Shown piece after piece: positions 49,201-56,446 of a stretch of DNA of 64,000 bases. The stretch lies in the NCBI GenBank assembly GCA_017302895.1, contig JAFLBV010000004.1, forward strand, positions 248,001 to 312,000, given 5' to 3'. The position numbers were made by a program, and so were the translations under genes. The notes below the pieces were generated by a model. That model saw nothing but the letters and a program-made list of their open reading frames with translations, searched no databases and was not told the origin of the DNA. Positions within the stretch are counted from its first letter, which is position 1; every line of letters begins with the position of its first letter. The DNA comes from Ignavibacteria bacterium (GTDB lineage Bacteria; Bacteroidota; Ignavibacteria; Ignavibacteriales; Ignavibacteriaceae).

Positions 49201-49340
49201 GAAATGTATTTAAAATTCTTTCCTCCCGTCAGGGAAGTGTAGGTGCCTGTGGTCTTTTCCATCACATAATTCATCTGTCCATTAACTGTTACAGATAAAA
49301 GAAAAATAACAACGATTGAAGCTAAGAGTGTCGATCTCAT
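43287..49340 (-). CDS. Giant secreted beta-helix protein with type IX sorting domain
   Basis: Protein of 2017 residues with a signal peptide (about 1-22). A beta-sandwich N-terminal domain is followed by two right-handed beta-helix modules: about 250-825 (opens TYTVGPTGDYKTISDM, closes SPDIGAFEF) and about 965-1480 (opens YTIGLTAF, closes GPVDLGAYEYE). Both are rich in Asn-ladder turns (ITGNEIYNLES, ITENIISGVTG). Fibronectin-III-like modules follow (about 1630-1920), then a sorting domain (NYPNPFNPSTVIKYALP). It is a large cell-surface or released protein; beta-helices often bind or cleave polysaccharides, but no catalytic residues can be assigned. It is monocistronic and bounded by the same repeat elements on both sides. 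Confidence 0.87.
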   Translation of the reverse strand: MRSTLLASIVVIFLLSVTVNGQMNYVMEKTTGTYTSLTGGKNFKYISNPAFLNDNYSLATPIGFSFNYNNQVFDTFQVSTNGFIRMGSGLITAGNNNTLNSLVRRIIAPLWDDLLAQDTTSIQYLTTGTAPNRVLSIDFRTVKWVNATSNSSFMIKLYETTNVIEFIYGTMNPLPSISMTIGMSSIQAINGAGSATGTNAFLSVNIGADSLNPSYHQSMSLCYDNIPRTPRPGTLLRFTQVSTPIVAGTYTVGPTGDYKTISDMAVALNTRGISGPVTFLIQNGTYDDFMHLSLINGTSATNTITIKPANGATVTLSPTNGSFLTNQIGPSAGEGIIRLAGVSFTTIEGLKIAHDVRNTTTTTRFEQALTVTGSSVYIGTVNTSIGSKYNTFRKIDANMLISTSTTPYNISTGIMLGAIATNFTDTIASVSYNTFEDIKIEDCGSIAVYLVGASDTNPDTGNKITATTGRNFIGNVNLSGTSGVTTAHGIFAYKQKDLTIEKTDIGNILISTFGGGNTSGINLNSIDAPTFANQGEIIVRNNRIYNIKQNPIQTSPASTSGVTTGILMNRVGTGSTVSITGNEIYNLESNMPGSSTKVNGILCNAGTSNSIIEVAITNNVISDLKSSNSINSVTTVNGIEVKSPTGGGSNIKLAHNTILVTNNLSVSAEVYSTCLFLGDVGLGKVDLKNNIFINNSTPGTSGQGTAVLIGAVNTSGFYRISDESNYNIYYFAAPSPNRGVSAIGTVLNRTLTDHVIALWNESREGTRDYNSTFSTIPFINSMITPFDLRVSTTTPTQASNAGIPVAGVTTDLDGNVRSSTSPDIGAFEFTGIDDDKTSPYLSMKPFSSPIQLGQTLTFKAAFRDRNGVATAGNSPRVWFKTKGASTFVSTAGTLVTPDTVSFTIDPALANASANDTLQVYIAAQDDLPTPNGGTYPYGGGGINPPGGTSPQTFYELAVMAGPLSGNYTIGLTAFNRVTGKNLYYQTNPASPAKEPVLMEGGNPYQGSLFATTGTEAVYATIGAAFDDYNRRGISANTNFLLVDTAYVNPAAYGLNTISTFTPSETAKLRIAPAAGVNTTIRGPLDASIFYIYNSWIEFDGSNTPGGSTRNLTILITGTNQGSGAIIAAGRGIVLKNLNIGGADSSKGTGISLNFAKNSHVTNNYIYSVSTGIQVWNDCDSIHISKNVIGSTNTGSRIGLDGIYVRATKNFKITENIISGVTGSGATGVNGINFVNPLVVASPINGLIDRNHIFEVRHTGLNTNAQPANGIMLAPNSPEAAITVTNNVISNILSGQKNAVYAMTSGIFIQNGGGINIINNSIRLAGQITHNQSSETYSSCIFVNNFGTTGINIMNNILSNRISNPAGGNGTHFGVWTRSASSFANFNFNLFDMSPGTGRLLYLAGAFVNNRDSIFTLLGKGDFSYVNQPAFADTVSLAIDTQNPDAAFTDAFGYPTGVAQDFNGNQRSVALGTGPVDLGAYEYEMTVEPPLVLPNPPPAPGGLSTYELNGVVIAQIQWGTTGTLPSNMALAYYGEDPQQTEDIRYYFGKWKLVATGGSNYNYTLKTRISPSSVGNSDTSALKAIVFTDKWYLTGTSVKTGDFISTSGLTAGGLYSLVDARFIAPVPASPANNQFVGSTVTLKWSKANFLLPVLSKPGNSKGLDPEGSVPTYSVQLSSDSLFTSPTVQTTADTSITLNNLPEGAARYWRVGVTEQNFFTGYSNHLGFRVKLNTPSNLSAVSTQYNRVTLTWSDNSSAEANVVLERKSGDSSSAGNYSVIATLPANTTAFLDTTVSGSTGYTYRVKMTNSGSYSDYSNQAQVVTLVPVELSSFTSSFDGTGIKLNWVTASEKNNRGFEIERKMNGDWQKVAFIEGRGTTTGVSNYTYDDNLRFVSWKGTISYRLKQIDFDGSTAFSPVVAVEVDLTPTEFALFPNYPNPFNPSTVIKYALPSDSKVSLKVYSLNGELLADLVNSNQPAGYHDMVFNAANLSSGIYLYVIDAAPLKGGNTFRQVKKMVLLK

Positions 49341-49620
49341 GATTTCACCGGATAATTTTGATTAAAAAAAGATTAAACTGCTTCAGGCCGGCCGGGGCTT
49401 AAACAGCTCACATATTTACGATATGTTTTTGAAGAATTTTGAAGAACTCAAATCAAATATATTATACTTTTTAAGTATTATGCCGTTTGATTATGATAAG
49501 ATTGTACAATTTTATCCAAAAAAGAGGGGAAATTAAGTATGAGTTGTTAGTTATGATTTATGAGTTGACAGGTTGTGGGGTGCAGTGATAATAATTATGA
49601 GTTGATACTGCCTTTGGTAC
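49341..49620. other. Upstream region of the giant surface-protein gene
   Basis: This AT-rich 280-bp stretch should contain the promoter of the giant gene. A low-complexity run of TATGAGTTGTTAGTTATGA-type words lies at 49539-49570. No gene or RNA was recognised. Confidence 0.45.
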
Positions 49621-49674
49621 AGCCCCTCTCCTCCACCGCCCCCCTGCCCCCCTCCTTGTTAAGGTGGGGGGAGA
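49621..49674. repeat. CCCCTCTCC-type element, right copy
   Basis: AGCCCCTCTCCTCCACCGCC then CCCCTCCTTGTTAAGGTGGG. It matches the element at 42690-42727 in wording and orientation, though more diverged. Confidence 0.55.
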
Positions 49675-49696
49675 AGTCGTAAAGATTTGTCGCCGG

Positions 49697-49723
49697 TTCT
49701 ATCCATATGTCGCCACCAGGGCT
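49697..49723. repeat. Isolated copy of the palindromic array unit
   Basis: TTCTATCCATATGTCGCC then ACCAGGGCT, the tenth copy of the unit found in the array 42750-43230. It is preceded by GATTTGTCGCCG, which resembles the spacer before the last array copies, showing that the mobile or amplified unit is longer than 28 bp. Confidence 0.75.
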
Positions 49724-49784
49724 CTTTTTCAGGTATCAGGTTTTAGGTATCAGGTATTATTTTTTACAGAAACTACAGGCTATT

Positions 49785-49866
49785 CCCATTCAGCTCATAG
49801 TTCATAGATCATAGATCATAGCTAACCCCATTCAGCTCATAGTTCATAAATCATAGCTAACAGCTA
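49785..49866. repeat. Direct repeats CCCATTCAGCTCATAGTTCA
   Basis: Two copies (about 49785-49826 and 49827-49866) of CCCATTCAGCTCATAGTTCA followed by ATAGATCATAG-type words. The second copy runs into the nfnB stop codon (TAG at 49864-49866 on the minus strand). A related TTCATACATCATAGCTCATA tract lies inside the left array at 42945-42966. Confidence 0.65.
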
Positions 49867-51282
49867 ACCCCTGAGATATTCGTCTATCGCGGTGGCTGCT
49901 TTTCGTCCGGCACCCATTGCGAGAATAACCGTGGCTCCACCTGTGACGATATCACCACCTGCAAAGACACCTTTTTTCGATGTTTTCATTGTAGCTTCAT
50001 CAACGAGGATGTTTCCCCATTTGTTGAAATCGATATCGGGTGTTGTCTTCTTGATTATCGGGTTTGAACCGTTACCGATAGCTATAACCGCCATGTCGAT
50101 TGGCATAACATATTCCGAACCGGGAACAGGCACGGGTCTTCTTCTGCCGGACGCATCGGGTTCGCCGAGTTCCATCTTTTGAAGTTTTACTCCATGCAAC
50201 CAGCCTGCATCGTCACCCAGAAACTCGAGAGGATTGGTCAGCATTACAAACTGAATCCCTTCTTCCTTCGCATGATGAACTTCTTCTATTCTTGCGGGCA
50301 TTTCCACTTCGCTTCTGCGGTAAATTATGGAAGCACTTCCGGCACCGAGTCTTTTTGCAGTTCTTACTGCATCCATGGCAGTGTTACCGCCACCAAAAAC
50401 AGCAACATTTTTTCCTTTAACATCAAAAACAGGTGTGTCAAATTCGGGAAACTTGTACGCTTTCATCAGATTGACCCGGGTAAGGAACTCGTTGGCAGAG
50501 TAAATTCCGTTGTAGTTTTCACCGGGGATATTCATGAAGTAAGGAAGTCCTGCACCCACTCCAATAAAAACAGCATCGTAACCTTCGGTGGTCATCAGCT
50601 CATCGATAGTATCAGTGAATCCGATAACTGCGTTTGTTCTGAATTCCACTCCGAGAGCTTCAAGGGCATCCACTTCAGCTTTTACAATCTCTTTTGGCAA
50701 TCTGAATTCAGGTATACCATAGATAAGAACTCCGCCAACATCGTGAAGTGCTTCGAATACCGTTACATCATGTCCCAACTGAATGAGTTCTCCGGCACAA
50801 CTCAGACCTGCAGGTCCTGAACCGATAATCGCAACTTTTTTGCCCGATTTTTCCTTTATTTCAGCGGCACGAATTCCAACGGTATTCCTTTCATAATCAG
50901 CTACAAATCTTTCCAAGCGACCTATGGCAACGGACTCACCCTTTACACCCGTAACGCATTTGGCTTCGCACTGTTCTTCCTGTGGACAAACGCGACCGCA
51001 TACTGCGGGGAGGACATTGTTTTCTTTGATTTTTGCTGCTGCAGCGAGATACTCTCCTTCGGCGACAAGCTGAATAAAATCTTTAATCTTTACTCCAACC
51101 GGGCATCCCTCAACACATTTTGGTTTGGGACACTGAAGGCATCTTTCAGCCTCGAGTTTCGCAAGTTCTTCCGTAAATCCAAGATTTACTTCTGTAAAAT
51201 TTTTATTACGAGTCTGAGGGTCCTGCTCAGGCATCGGCTGGCGAGGGATTTGCATCCTCTCTTTTTTTGTTAACTCTGCCAT
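49864..51282 (-). CDS. nfnB: NADPH-side subunit of electron-bifurcating transhydrogenase (NfnB / GltA-like)
   Basis: Protein of 472 residues. N-terminal 4Fe-4S cluster motifs (CLQCPKPKCVEGCPVG, CGRVCPQEEQCEAKC), an FAD motif (IIGSGPAGLSCAGEL) and an NADPH motif (VFGGGNTAMDAVRTA) are in place. On its own it could be a glutamate synthase small subunit, but the adjacent NfnA-like gene and the absence of a large glutamate synthase subunit make NfnB the better call. With NfnA it would use reduced ferredoxin and NADH to make two NADPH, or run in reverse. It is the last gene of the rnf operon. Confidence 0.87.
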   Translation of the reverse strand: MAELTKKERMQIPRQPMPEQDPQTRNKNFTEVNLGFTEELAKLEAERCLQCPKPKCVEGCPVGVKIKDFIQLVAEGEYLAAAAKIKENNVLPAVCGRVCPQEEQCEAKCVTGVKGESVAIGRLERFVADYERNTVGIRAAEIKEKSGKKVAIIGSGPAGLSCAGELIQLGHDVTVFEALHDVGGVLIYGIPEFRLPKEIVKAEVDALEALGVEFRTNAVIGFTDTIDELMTTEGYDAVFIGVGAGLPYFMNIPGENYNGIYSANEFLTRVNLMKAYKFPEFDTPVFDVKGKNVAVFGGGNTAMDAVRTAKRLGAGSASIIYRRSEVEMPARIEEVHHAKEEGIQFVMLTNPLEFLGDDAGWLHGVKLQKMELGEPDASGRRRPVPVPGSEYVMPIDMAVIAIGNGSNPIIKKTTPDIDFNKWGNILVDEATMKTSKKGVFAGGDIVTGGATVILAMGAGRKAATAIDEYLRG

Positions 51283-51307
51283 TGTTTCTCTTTATTAATA
51301 AAGGGTC

Positions 51308-52168
51308 TTAAAATGTTTTTACTGCTTCTGCATATTGTTTGTCAATGTTACAGATATGATGCTCGAGGGAGTTCTTCTCTTCCGATCTGTAAGTGTTGTT
51401 TCTTTTTATCAGTAGGTCAAAATCAACTTCATGTGCGTCAAATTCGGGTCCGTCCACACAAACAAAAACCGTTTTACCGCCAACAACCGCTCTGCAACCA
51501 CCGCACATCCCTGTTCCATCCACCATCACCGGATTCAAACTGACAACAGTTTTTATTCCGTATGGCCGGGTAACTTCCGCGATTGCCCGCATCATCGGGA
51601 TGGGTCCGATGGCGAGGACGAAATCAATTTTCTGTCCCGATTCGATCAGTTCTTTCAACTTTCCTGTAACAAAGCCGTGATAACCGTAACTTCCGTCATC
51701 CGTGGTCACAAAAACTTCATCACAAATCGCCCGCAGTTCATCTTCAAGGATGACATATTCCTTTGTCTTACCGCCAATAATGGAAATGGTGTGATTGCCG
51801 GCTTCTTTGAGGGCTTTAGCTGTCGGGAATGCAATTGCTGTACCGACTCCGCCACCAATGCTAACGGCTGTACCGAAATTTTCTATGTGGGAAGGAAGTC
51901 CGAGGGGTCCCACCACATCGAGGAATGAATCACCGGCTTCGTGTGAGTTGATCTCTTTGGTTGTTTTCCCTATTCCCTGAACAATAATCGTTATCGTTCC
52001 TTTTTCGATTGAGGAATCTGCAATTGTCAGGGGAATTCTCTCACCCTGCGGCGAAATTCTAACTATAACAAACTGACCAGCTTTTCTTTTTGCGGCTATT
52101 TTTGGTGCCTCAATTTCGAATTTCTTCACTTCGGGTGCCAAAAATTGTGCTGAAACTATCTTAAACAT
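51308..52168 (-). CDS. nfnA: Ferredoxin/NADH-side subunit of electron-bifurcating transhydrogenase (NfnA)
   Basis: Protein of 286 residues of the ferredoxin-NADP reductase type: an FAD-binding beta-barrel (AGQFVIVRISPQGERIPLTI), an NAD-binding region (SIGGGVGTAIAFPTAKAL) and a 2Fe-2S site near the C-terminus (DGTGMCGGCRAVVGGKTVF, then CVDGPEFDAHEVDF). It pairs with the NfnB-like protein 25 bp downstream. The same fold is found in sulfide dehydrogenase subunits and dihydroorotate dehydrogenase electron-transfer subunits; the gene pair favours Nfn. It begins 13 bp after rseC. Confidence 0.87.
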   Translation of the reverse strand: MFKIVSAQFLAPEVKKFEIEAPKIAAKRKAGQFVIVRISPQGERIPLTIADSSIEKGTITIIVQGIGKTTKEINSHEAGDSFLDVVGPLGLPSHIENFGTAVSIGGGVGTAIAFPTAKALKEAGNHTISIIGGKTKEYVILEDELRAICDEVFVTTDDGSYGYHGFVTGKLKELIESGQKIDFVLAIGPIPMMRAIAEVTRPYGIKTVVSLNPVMVDGTGMCGGCRAVVGGKTVFVCVDGPEFDAHEVDFDLLIKRNNTYRSEEKNSLEHHICNIDKQYAEAVKTF

Positions 52169-52181
52169 TAACCTACCGTGT

Positions 52182-52640
52182 TTAATTATTGACTGACTGA
52201 AAAGACCTTTTGATCTTTACAGTTTTGGGTAAACTCTTTTTATCAATTTTTCCTGATGACCCGCGAAGTTTTAGAAAACCGTAGTAAAACGCCAAAACTG
52301 TGAGGGAAGAAAGGAAAGCTATTAACTCTTTATTCGGACTCCCGTCATAAAAATAAATTACGATTCCGATCGTAAATATGAAAAGAAAGAGAGGAATACC
52401 GTAAACCATAATTACAGCCTTCAGGATATCGGTTCCCTTCACTTCCACCACCACTTCATCGCCCGGTTTTGCATCCAGATTGTCGAGCACTGTGAGTCTG
52501 GAGTAAACCCCGTCGCTGTTTGTACTGCAAAATGGTTTCGCGGCACAGGTTTTACAATTGCCTTTATCCATAATGGCAATTTCGGCGAGATCACCTTTTT
52601 TCTCGAGAATAATTCCTTCCTCGGTGAAGACTTCCATCAT
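52182..52640 (-). CDS. rseC: RseC/SoxR-reducing-system-like membrane protein
   Basis: Protein of 152 residues. A Cys-rich N-terminal part (NCKTCAAKPFCS) is followed by a small beta domain (PGDEVVVEV) and two membrane helices (about 72-93 and 103-123). RseC-family proteins accompany Rnf/Rsx complexes and may carry electrons or aid assembly. It lies 4 bp after rnfB and 13 bp before nfnA. Confidence 0.85.
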   Translation of the reverse strand: MMEVFTEEGIILEKKGDLAEIAIMDKGNCKTCAAKPFCSTNSDGVYSRLTVLDNLDAKPGDEVVVEVKGTDILKAVIMVYGIPLFLFIFTIGIVIYFYDGSPNKELIAFLSSLTVLAFYYGFLKLRGSSGKIDKKSLPKTVKIKRSFQSVNN

Positions 52641-52644
52641 TTGC

Positions 52645-53448
52645 CTAATTAATCTCTATCATTCGGATAGCTTTTGTCTGGCATTTTTCAAAAGGAATTT
52701 TTTCAGCATCGAGTAGACCGTATTTTATCACTGCGAGATTGTCTTCCATCTCCACTCCACCATCCGATTTTCTGGCACAAATGCTGCAACCCATACAGGA
52801 GACTGCACATACAGCCTTCGAAGTTTTTGGATCGTCATGGCTTTTGCAAAAAACGAACACTTTCCTGTTTGCAGGATGCATTTCAATTATGTTTCTCGGA
52901 CACGCCTTTTCACACATGCCACAACCGGTACAAAGCGATTCAATAACCTCGGGAAGTCCGTTTTCACCCATTACCATTGCACCAAAAGGACATGCTGTAA
53001 CGCAGTCGCCACCACTCAAACAACCGTAGAAGCAAAGTTTGTCACCCCCCGAAAGAAGATCCATCGCGCTGCAGGTGAGTGGTCCATGATAGGTCGCATA
53101 TTTCTGAACCGCCTCCTTGTTTCCACCGCGACACAGAACCCTGGGTAAAAATCTGATAACCTCACCGGCTTCTTCACCCATCAGGCGGGCAATCGAGAGG
53201 GCGGTTTCCGATCCTCCGACGGGACATCCGTTGGTCTTTGCAGTTTTCTCGACCACATTTACTGCGAAATCATAACACCCTGCATAACCGCATCCACCAC
53301 AGTTTGCACCGGGAAGAACATCATTGATGTCGCCAATCAGGGGATTCTCCTCAACCCGTAATTTTTTGTCCGCTATCGCAAGAGCACCGGCAAATATAAA
53401 ACCGAGTCCTCCCATGGTGACAAGTGCAATTATAAATTGAGTGTCCAT
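52645..53448 (-). CDS. rnfB: Rnf complex subunit B
   Basis: Protein of 267 residues with one N-terminal membrane helix, a 4Fe-4S domain (GANCGGCGYAGCYDFAVN and downstream NGCPVGG), and further ferredoxin-type motifs (CFYGCLSGGDCVTACPFGA, CTGCGMCEKACPRN, CAVSCMGCSICARK). It is the cytoplasmic-facing entry point for electrons from ferredoxin. It is separated from rnfA by the NusG_II and apbE genes, which is not the usual rnfCDGEAB order. Confidence 0.94.
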   Translation of the reverse strand: MDTQFIIALVTMGGLGFIFAGALAIADKKLRVEENPLIGDINDVLPGANCGGCGYAGCYDFAVNVVEKTAKTNGCPVGGSETALSIARLMGEEAGEVIRFLPRVLCRGGNKEAVQKYATYHGPLTCSAMDLLSGGDKLCFYGCLSGGDCVTACPFGAMVMGENGLPEVIESLCTGCGMCEKACPRNIIEMHPANRKVFVFCKSHDDPKTSKAVCAVSCMGCSICARKSDGGVEMEDNLAVIKYGLLDAEKIPFEKCQTKAIRMIEIN

Positions 53449-53449
53449 T

Positions 53450-54445
53450 TCAACTCCTTGTATAATCTTTGAAACCCGGTGAATAATGCCTGTTACCGTT
53501 TTTATCGATAATCATGAATTCACACCCGGGGAAATTCTTAATCAACTCTCTGCTTTTCTCAATTCCGAGAATAAAAAACGCCGTGGCAAGTGCGTCCGCG
53601 GTCGTCACATCATCAGCAAGAACTGTAACCGACGAAACTTTAGCGGCTGGAAAACCTGTTTTCGGATTGAAGAGGTGGCAGTAGCGCTTCCCATCAACCT
53701 CAAAAAAGTTTTCATAGTCACCCGATGTCGCAACAGCCTTTTTGCCGGGATATAAAATTTCGACAATTCCGCTTGCGTTGAAGGGGTCCTGAACTCCGGT
53801 TGTCCACCCCTCCCCTTTAGCCCTGATTTCACCGCCCGCATTTATCAGAAAACTTTTAACGCCCGTCTTTTCAAGAATGTAAAAGGCTCTGTCAACAGCA
53901 TACCCCTTTGCAATTCCGCTCAAATCGAGGTAAATTTTGCCTTTTTTCCCGATCAGACTGTCGTTAATAATTTTTATTTTGTCGATGCCGGATTTTCCAA
54001 GAGCAATTTTTATGGAATCGGATGCGGGCAGGTGCATGCTTCCATCCTTAAATCCCCAAAGGCAGACCACACTTCCGAGAGTAATATCAAACGCTCCCTC
54101 TGTTTTTGGAGACAGCTCCAACCCTCTTTTAATCAGAGCAACCACCTCAGGATTAACAGTCACTTTTCCAGAATCAACTTTATTTAAGGAGCCAATGGCA
54201 CTCGAGTCATTGTAATCTGTGAAGAGTGAATCAATCCTCCTGATCTCGTCAAAAGCCGCTTTGAAAGCTTTTTCATTTTCAGAAGCATCCCCTTCCTGCA
54301 ATTGTACTTCAACAATCGTGCCCATTGCTGGAATAATCTGCTTCACCCTCTTCGGAGCCTCTTTTTCCACACCGGTAAAGAAGAGTCCGATCACGAAAAA
54401 GAGAATAAATGCCGCCAAAAACAGGATGGCTTTTTTATTAATCAT
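53450..54445 (-). CDS. apbE: FAD:protein FMN transferase (ApbE)
   Basis: Protein of 331 residues with an N-terminal membrane anchor or signal (about 5-25) and the ApbE core (MGTIVEVQL, LDLSGIAKGYAVDRA, FLINAGGEIRAKGEGW, VATSGDYENFFEVDGKRYCH). It transfers FMN from FAD to Thr of target proteins outside the membrane. The targets are very probably RnfG and RnfD encoded in the same operon. It lies 4 bp after the NusG_II gene and 1 bp before rnfB. Confidence 0.93.
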   Translation of the reverse strand: MINKKAILFLAAFILFFVIGLFFTGVEKEAPKRVKQIIPAMGTIVEVQLQEGDASENEKAFKAAFDEIRRIDSLFTDYNDSSAIGSLNKVDSGKVTVNPEVVALIKRGLELSPKTEGAFDITLGSVVCLWGFKDGSMHLPASDSIKIALGKSGIDKIKIINDSLIGKKGKIYLDLSGIAKGYAVDRAFYILEKTGVKSFLINAGGEIRAKGEGWTTGVQDPFNASGIVEILYPGKKAVATSGDYENFFEVDGKRYCHLFNPKTGFPAAKVSSVTVLADDVTTADALATAFFILGIEKSRELIKNFPGCEFMIIDKNGNRHYSPGFKDYTRS

Positions 54446-54449
54446 CTTT

Positions 54450-55157
54450 TTAGACGACGGTAATCACGGCTTTGTGAGGAGCGCATGCTATCATGTCACC
54501 CGGAAGTGCGATATGCCCCATGCTTCTGCAAATTCCATGTTTACAGCCGTGTTCTTTCACAAATGCCCTGCCGTTTCCGACTGAAATTACATTTCCGCCA
54601 TAAACTTTGATCTCTTTCTCAACACCTGTAAGAGAAACCTTTTCGACCTGTCTACCTTCGGATTCAATGACAACAAACTTTTCTTTTCTGCTGTCGTATC
54701 CTGCAAAGGGTCTTATGCTCATAAGAATTGCAGCATCGGTATCCTTGATTTCTCTTCTCAACTGTTTTAGACCGGAAGTGAATCCTGACTCGGGTGTCAG
54801 TATTTCCAAATCACCGGTTTTGACAAAAATATCGGATTTACTCCCAGCCGGAATTCTCGAAATTGAGATTACGAAATTCGGGTTTTCCAGCCGGTCAGGA
54901 CTGAATCCCATATTTCTGAGTCTTGAAACGAGAGTGGATTCCCCCATCAGCAGGGTTGTGGAAGGCTTCAGTCTGATATCAGCCTCTCCTGCGAGTTCGT
55001 TTATCACTTTCGCAATCAGTCTGTTATTGTCAGGCAGAAGTGCTGCAAGCGTGATGTCCCTCTCCCGGGTGGTAAACAATTTCCTCAATCCGGCACCACT
55101 TCCAAGAGCTACAACAGCAAGCCCGGATATCTTCAAAAAATCTCTTCTGTTAATCAT
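54450..55157 (-). CDS. Tat-exported NusG_II-domain protein in the rnf operon
   Basis: Protein of 235 residues. The N-terminus is a twin-arginine signal (NRRDFLK, then a hydrophobic stretch to about 25). Residues about 35-155 are an alpha/beta region I do not recognise. The C-terminal 75 residues match the NusG_II domain, with the Cys pattern C205-x4-C210 and C225 (GCKHGICRSMGHIALPGDMI, then ACAPHKAV). The Cys could bind a cofactor or form a redox disulfide. Its place between rnfA and apbE suggests a role on the outer side of the Rnf complex. The exact function is unknown. Confidence 0.8.
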   Translation of the reverse strand: MINRRDFLKISGLAVVALGSGAGLRKLFTTRERDITLAALLPDNNRLIAKVINELAGEADIRLKPSTTLLMGESTLVSRLRNMGFSPDRLENPNFVISISRIPAGSKSDIFVKTGDLEILTPESGFTSGLKQLRREIKDTDAAILMSIRPFAGYDSRKEKFVVIESEGRQVEKVSLTGVEKEIKVYGGNVISVGNGRAFVKEHGCKHGICRSMGHIALPGDMIACAPHKAVITVV

Positions 55158-55176
55158 CTTTAAACTCCAAATAGTT

Positions 55177-55749
55177 TTATATCAAACCTGAAAAACCCAT
55201 GAACGCCATGGCTAACAATCCCGCAGTAATGAGAGTAATCGGAACTCCTCTGAACGGCTTTGGGATATCGGCAAGCTCCAGTTCTTCCCTGATTCCCGCC
55301 ATGATCACAAGTGCGAGAGTGAAACCGGTGCCTGCACCAAGACCGAAGAAGATACTCTGCATCATGTCATAATCCCGTAATGCCATAAAAAGAGCGAGCC
55401 CTAGTATCGCACAGTTTGTCGTTATCAGAGGCAGATAAATACCGAGTGCCCTGTAGAGGGGTTGCGATGTTTTCTTGATGAACATTTCCACAAACTGCAC
55501 AAGGGATGCGATCACGAGAATAAATGAGACATACTGCAGGTAGTCGAGCCCCGCAGGAATCAGTATCATATGATTTATCATCCAGGTCACCACAGCCGTA
55601 AGCACCAGTACAAATGTCGTTGCAAGTCCCATCGAAAAGGCAGATGTCAGTTTATTCGAAACACCGATAAAAGGACAAATTCCGAGGAAATATGACAACA
55701 CAAAATTATTAACTATTGCGGCAGAAAGAAATACAATAAGCAGGTCCAT
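55177..55749 (-). CDS. rnfA: Rnf complex subunit A
   Basis: Membrane protein of 190 residues from the ATG at 55749, chosen because GGAGG lies just upstream; the frame is open to 55794 but that part overlaps rnfE. About six membrane helices are visible and the family motifs VNNFVLSYFLGICPFIGVS and TTNCAILGLALF are present. It is part of the membrane electron-transfer and ion-pumping core. It starts 1 bp after rnfE. Confidence 0.94.
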   Translation of the reverse strand: MDLLIVFLSAAIVNNFVLSYFLGICPFIGVSNKLTSAFSMGLATTFVLVLTAVVTWMINHMILIPAGLDYLQYVSFILVIASLVQFVEMFIKKTSQPLYRALGIYLPLITTNCAILGLALFMALRDYDMMQSIFFGLGAGTGFTLALVIMAGIREELELADIPKPFRGVPITLITAGLLAMAFMGFSGLI

Positions 55750-55750
55750 T

Positions 55751-56446
55751 TTATGCCTCCTCTCCCTCATTATGTTGTTCAACAGGAAGTGCAACCTGAC
55801 GCGATGCCCGGTCGGCTTCTATAGCTTTTTGGAGTGCATTCTCTTTTTTCTTCTGTTCGAAGAAATTTGCCGTACCAAACAAGATCCCAAGGGTTAAAAA
55901 AGCCCCGGCAGGCAAAATAAATATCAGCATCGGTTCGACTGTGGCTGGAAGAATGACCGTTCCCAAAAGCTGGTTTGATCCGAGAATCTCCCTTATCCCG
56001 CCAAGAACAAGGAGCGCCAGTGTAAAACCCGCACCCATACCAAGTGCATCAAACGCCGATCTGACTACTGTATTCTTCGATGCAAAAGCTTCAGCTCTTC
56101 CGAGGATAATGCAGTTCACTACTATCAGGGGAATGAATGGGCCAAGTGACTTGCTCAGTTCAGGGAATTGAGCTTTCATTACAATATCAACTATTGTTAC
56201 GAAAGTTGCGATTACCACGATATAAGCCGCAATTCTCACCTGATTGGGAATCAGTTTCTTGATCATTGAAATGATCACACTGCTAAAAAATAGCACAAAT
56301 GTTGTGGCGAGCCCCATCGCTATGCCGTTCATTACCGAAACCGTTACCGCCAAAGTAGGACATGTACCCAGCACCTGTTTAAATATCGGATTCTGCTTCC
56401 AGATACCGTTCATGAAATCGTTAAGAGGGCTGTTTGTTTTGCTCAT
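55751..56446 (-). CDS. rnfE: Rnf complex subunit E
   Basis: Membrane protein of 231 residues, paralogous to RnfA (shared VVNCIILGRAEAFA), with about six membrane helices and a charged cytoplasmic C-terminal tail. It pairs with RnfA around the intramembrane iron-sulfur site. It overlaps rnfG by 4 bp. Confidence 0.94.
   Translation of the reverse strand: MSKTNSPLNDFMNGIWKQNPIFKQVLGTCPTLAVTVSVMNGIAMGLATTFVLFFSSVIISMIKKLIPNQVRIAAYIVVIATFVTIVDIVMKAQFPELSKSLGPFIPLIVVNCIILGRAEAFASKNTVVRSAFDALGMGAGFTLALLVLGGIREILGSNQLLGTVILPATVEPMLIFILPAGAFLTLGILFGTANFFEQKKKENALQKAIEADRASRQVALPVEQHNEGEEA

Noticed and set aside
49864..51282. Glutamate synthase small subunit (gltD)
   Set aside because: No large subunit nearby, and the partner gene is an NfnA-type flavoprotein; NfnB fits better.
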